This document shows, piece by piece, positions 6,840 through 9,248 of a stretch of 9,248 nt of DNA. Location: NCBI GenBank assembly GCA_937880585.1, contig CALFMR010000378.1:1-9248 (forward strand). The letters run 5' to 3'. The position numbers were made by a program, and so were the translations under genes. Source of the DNA: an uncultured Acidobacteriota bacterium. Lineage in GTDB: Bacteria > Acidobacteriota > Vicinamibacteria > Vicinamibacterales > SCN-69-37. The notes below the pieces were generated by a model. That model saw only the letters and a program-made list of their open reading frames with translations, had not been told where the DNA came from and searched no databases. The first letter of the stretch is position 1. Each line of letters begins with the position of its first letter.

Positions 6840-9107
6840 TCACTCGAACGACACGCCGTCCCAGATCCGCACGCGCTCGATCGCGTCCCAGGGCGCCACC
6901 TGATCCAGCACGTCCCAGCCACGCACGACGTGACCGAACACCGTGTACTTCGCGTCGAGCCGCGGCTGCGGCACGAGCGTGATGAACCACTGGCTGCCGC
7001 CCGTGTCCGGTCCGGCGAGCGCCATGCCGACCGTACCGCGCACGAACGGACGCGGGCTGAGCTCGTCGACGAGCGTATATCCCGGTCCGCCTGTCCCATC
7101 GCCGCGCGGATCCCCACCCTGCACGAGCACACCCGGCACGACTCGATGGATCCGCGTGCCGTTGAAGAACCCGGCGCGCGCGAGCGCGATGAAGTTCAGC
7201 GACGTCACGCCCGCGTCGACGACATTCAACTCGATCTCGATCGTACCGTGGGGCGTCTCGACGAACGCATGTGGCGAGTACGTCGGATGCAGAAGCGCGT
7301 CCGACGAGAAGAACGACGCCGGCTGGCGGAGCGGCGCGGGACGCTCGGGTGCGGCATCGGCAACACCGGCGTTGCGCAGGAGCCGGGCCGCGTGCACGCG
7401 AACCGGCCAGGCCGGATCGGCGAGCGCCTTGCGCCAAGTCGTCTCGGCATCGGCGTGGCTGTACTGCGCGAGCGCCGATACGGCGGCGTCACGTGCATCA
7501 CCGGTCCCATCGGCCAGACCGCGTTCATACGCCGCCACGAGTCGCGCGGCGCCGCCCTCGGGACGGGTGCGGCCGACGAGCTCGGCCGCGGTCGCGCGCT
7601 CGGCCACGTCGCCGGCTTCGAGCGCGGCGAAGAGACGCGATGTCGCGTCGGGCGCATGCACAGCGACGAGCGCTTCGAGCGCCGGACCGTGCACGCGCGC
7701 GTCAGCGTCGGTCACGAGATCTTCGATCGCCGCCGTCACGCGATCCGCTGACAGACCGCCGAGCACCGAGGCCAACGCCGCGCGCACGGACCAGTCGGCG
7801 TCGGGCCCAAGACTCGCCTGCACGGTCAGAAAGGCATCCGGATCGATGGCGGCGAGCGACCGCATCGCGGCGGCCCGGACCGCGGGATTGGGCGCCGTCA
7901 GCCAGTCGAGCAGCGGATCGAACGCCGACCGCGATCGCGTCTGGCCGAGGGCGGCGATGACAGCCAGGTGCAAGGGCACGGGAAGATCGGGCGTCGTGAG
8001 CAGTTGCAGCAACGCGGCAGTCGCATCCTGCCCGCCGACAGTTCCGAGTGCCCGAACCGCGGCGGCGCGCAGCGGCAGCGCGGCGGCCGCGTCGAGCGCG
8101 ATAGGACGCGCAAGGCCGGCGGTTCCGGCATCCTTGACCGCCGCAAGACCGCCAAGCGCGAACACGCGCGTGTCGGTCGTCGGCGTGGCGGCCAGCGCAC
8201 GAAGTGCGGCGGCCGCGCGCCGGTCGGTGATCCGCGCGAGCGCGGAGGCGATCGGCCACCACGTCGACGCCGGCTGTCCAGATGCGTCGAGCGCGACACG
8301 CGCGAGCGCGTCGTACTGCCCCAGGCGCGCGAGCGCGAAGAGCGCGGCGCGGCAGGCGTCGGCGTCCGGCGAGACGTCCGTCGCATCGGGCGCGAGCGTC
8401 GCGACGACCGGCCCGCACCCGGCAGCGGCCTGCGCGACGGCCGAGGCAGCGGCGCCGAGGTCGACCGTCGACGATGGCTGACTCGCGGGCGGCGTCGATG
8501 ACTGAGAGCGCGCGGACTCGGCATGGTCGGCTGCCGCCGCCGCAGACGCTCCGCACGCGCTCGCGTCCACCCGGCAGCGATCGGCAATGAGACCGATCGC
8601 GTCCATCGCCCGCGCCCGCACGACGGGCGCTTCGTCAGCCAGCGCGTGCTCCAGCGTCGCCATGACGTCGGGGCCGCCGGCAAGGCCTAGCGCGAACGCC
8701 GCCATGGCGCGCACGTCGGGCTCGCTGTCGGTGAGCGCGTCGACGAGTGCGGTCGTGCCCTCAGGCAACCCGACGCGGCCGATGGCGAGCACGGCCCGGC
8801 GCCGCAGCGCGGCGGATGGATCCAGCGACAGCGCGACGAGATCCGGATCAGCCGCAGGTCGCAGCGCGTTCGCCCGAGGCGTGCCCGCCGGACGCGACGC
8901 CGGCGGCGTCACATCCGGATCGCGCAGCACGCGCTGCTGTTCGAGCCGCAGCGTCCACGCAATCTTCGTGTCGAGTGACGCGGCCGGTTTCGCCGGCGTC
9001 GTCTCGGCGGGCGCGGTGGGAACGGATTTGCAGCCGGCGCCGATCGCGGCCGCAGCGGCGGCCGCCGCGAGCCAGACGATCGCGAATCCAAGGCGTCTTC
9101 GTGCCAT
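6840..9107 (-). CDS. HEAT-repeat / cyclophilin-type peptidyl-prolyl isomerase lipoprotein
   Basis: The 755-residue protein starts with a basic n-region, an alanine-rich hydrophobic core (about 8-22) and AIGAGC with Cys26. This suggests a lipoprotein, although glycine at -3 is not the preferred leucine. A Pro/Ala/Thr linker follows. Residues about 85-580 form a run of alpha-helical HEAT or PBS-lyase-like repeats (for example LRRRAVLAIGRVG at 101-113). The C-terminal 613-755 is a cyclophilin domain, with IHRVVPGVLVQGGD (653-666; Arg655 and Gln663 conserved), GSQWFITL (704-711) and YTVFGHVVRGWDVLD (721-735). The CypA Trp121 position appears to be Arg, so cyclosporin binding would be weak. I chose the ATG at 9107 because it gives the signal peptide; the frame is open to 9167. 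No Shine-Dalgarno is seen. The likely role is envelope protein folding on a protein-binding scaffold; the substrate is unknown. Confidence 0.88.
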   Translation of the reverse strand: MARRRLGFAIVWLAAAAAAAAIGAGCKSVPTAPAETTPAKPAASLDTKIAWTLRLEQQRVLRDPDVTPPASRPAGTPRANALRPAADPDLVALSLDPSAALRRRAVLAIGRVGLPEGTTALVDALTDSEPDVRAMAAFALGLAGGPDVMATLEHALADEAPVVRARAMDAIGLIADRCRVDASACGASAAAAADHAESARSQSSTPPASQPSSTVDLGAAASAVAQAAAGCGPVVATLAPDATDVSPDADACRAALFALARLGQYDALARVALDASGQPASTWWPIASALARITDRRAAAALRALAATPTTDTRVFALGGLAAVKDAGTAGLARPIALDAAAALPLRAAAVRALGTVGGQDATAALLQLLTTPDLPVPLHLAVIAALGQTRSRSAFDPLLDWLTAPNPAVRAAAMRSLAAIDPDAFLTVQASLGPDADWSVRAALASVLGGLSADRVTAAIEDLVTDADARVHGPALEALVAVHAPDATSRLFAALEAGDVAERATAAELVGRTRPEGGAARLVAAYERGLADGTGDARDAAVSALAQYSHADAETTWRKALADPAWPVRVHAARLLRNAGVADAAPERPAPLRQPASFFSSDALLHPTYSPHAFVETPHGTIEIELNVVDAGVTSLNFIALARAGFFNGTRIHRVVPGVLVQGGDPRGDGTGGPGYTLVDELSPRPFVRGTVGMALAGPDTGGSQWFITLVPQPRLDAKYTVFGHVVRGWDVLDQVAPWDAIERVRIWDGVSFE

Positions 9108-9113
9108 GCGGGT

Positions 9114-9119
9114 ATCGTA
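9114..9119 (-). promoter_or_regulatory. Candidate -10 box (TACGAT) for the HEAT-cyclophilin gene
   Basis: On the minus strand TACGAT ends 6 nt before the ATG at 9107, so transcription would begin at the start codon. It matches four of six -10 positions. The weak -35-like GCGACT lies 16 bp upstream. There is no Shine-Dalgarno, which fits a leaderless message. Confidence 0.4.
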
Positions 9120-9154
9120 GCGCAGCGGTTCGGGGAGTCGCCGCGGCTCGCTGC

Positions 9155-9160
9155 TATACT
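9155..9160 (+). promoter_or_regulatory. Candidate -10 box (TATACT) for the deoxynucleoside kinase
   Basis: TATACT matches five of six -10 positions and ends 8 nt before the TTG at 9169. There is no Shine-Dalgarno between them. No clear -35 is visible (TTCGGG at 9129 is too far). The transcript would start within 1 or 2 nt of the TTG. Confidence 0.45.
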
Positions 9161-9168
9161 TCGCCATC

Positions 9169-9248
9169 TTGGACTTTCGCTATCTGGCGATCGAAGGTCC
9201 CACGGGCCTCGGCAAGACGACGCTCGCCGAGCGGCTCGGCGCGCGAAT
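9169..9248 (+). CDS. Deoxynucleoside kinase, N-terminus (partial, runs off right edge)
   Basis: The visible 26 residues read MDFRYLAIEGPTGLGKTTLA followed by ERLGAR. EGPTGLGKTT is a Walker A P-loop in the context typical of the deoxyadenosine/deoxyguanosine kinase family, which phosphorylates deoxynucleosides for dNTP salvage. The family normally reads GPIGVGKTT, so Thr and Leu are mild variants. The TTG at 9169 is the only candidate start that gives the expected N-terminus; no ATG or GTG occurs in frame upstream in the intergenic space. The substrate cannot be judged from this fragment. It is divergent from the HEAT-cyclophilin gene, with 61 bp between the start codons. Confidence 0.8.
   Translation, partial: MDFRYLAIEGPTGLGKTTLAERLGAR

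Noticed and set aside
6943..8481. 512-codon Ser/Ala/Arg-rich open frame antisense to the HEAT-cyclophilin gene
   Set aside because: Low-complexity shadow composition, and the minus strand encodes clear repeat and cyclophilin domains.
9108..9167. N-terminal extension of the HEAT-cyclophilin protein to an ATG at 9167
   Set aside because: It would bury the signal peptide behind 20 polar residues and overlap the kinase promoter; the ATG at 9107 gives a standard signal sequence.

Overview
The window is a GC-rich, gene-dense chromosomal segment with uppercase-typical housekeeping genes, GTG and TTG starts and long antisense shadow ORFs. The gene set (tgt-yajC-secD-secF, a DUF502 membrane protein, ddl, a HEAT-repeat/cyclophilin lipoprotein and a deoxynucleoside kinase) and the protein style suggest a high-GC Gram-negative bacterium, possibly an Acidobacteriota (Vicinamibacteria-like) lineage. 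That assignment is inference from memory of family style and was not searched.

Layout. Positions 1-145 (minus) hold the N-terminus of an exported protein that runs off the left edge. From 5039 down to 273 (minus) lies one probable operon in the order tgt, yajC, secD, secF, DUF502 gene. tgt and yajC overlap as ATGA, and the other gaps are 15 to 58 bp. It couples a tRNA-guanine transglycosylase with the proton-driven SecDF-YajC accessory complex of the Sec translocon. Divergent from tgt, at 5107-6264 (plus), is a long-form D-alanine-D-alanine ligase for peptidoglycan precursors. The 67-bp divergent spacer carries a perfect TATAAT.

The 575 bp between ddl and the next gene (6265-6839) are the least ordinary part. 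They hold a 24-bp inverted repeat, a consensus-like sigma70 promoter (TTGACA-16-CATAAT), a roughly 200-nt structured RNA candidate ending in a strong intrinsic terminator, a 17-codon lysine/glycine-rich micro-ORF with a Shine-Dalgarno, a bidirectional terminator and a further GC-rich hairpin. The RNA has the size and rod-like pairing of 6S RNA, but I cannot prove the family.

From 9107 down to 6840 (minus) is a large lipoprotein-like protein made of HEAT repeats followed by a cyclophilin-type peptidyl-prolyl isomerase domain. Divergent from it, at 9169 (plus), a P-loop deoxynucleoside kinase begins with TTG and runs off the right edge. Three genes (tgt, the HEAT-cyclophilin gene and the kinase) lack a Shine-Dalgarno and have a -10-like box 6 to 8 nt before the start codon, which suggests leaderless transcripts.

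No insertion sequence, CRISPR array, rRNA or tRNA was recognised. I see no clear novel defence or mobile system. The best candidates for something undescribed are the structured RNA and the adjacent basic micro-ORF.
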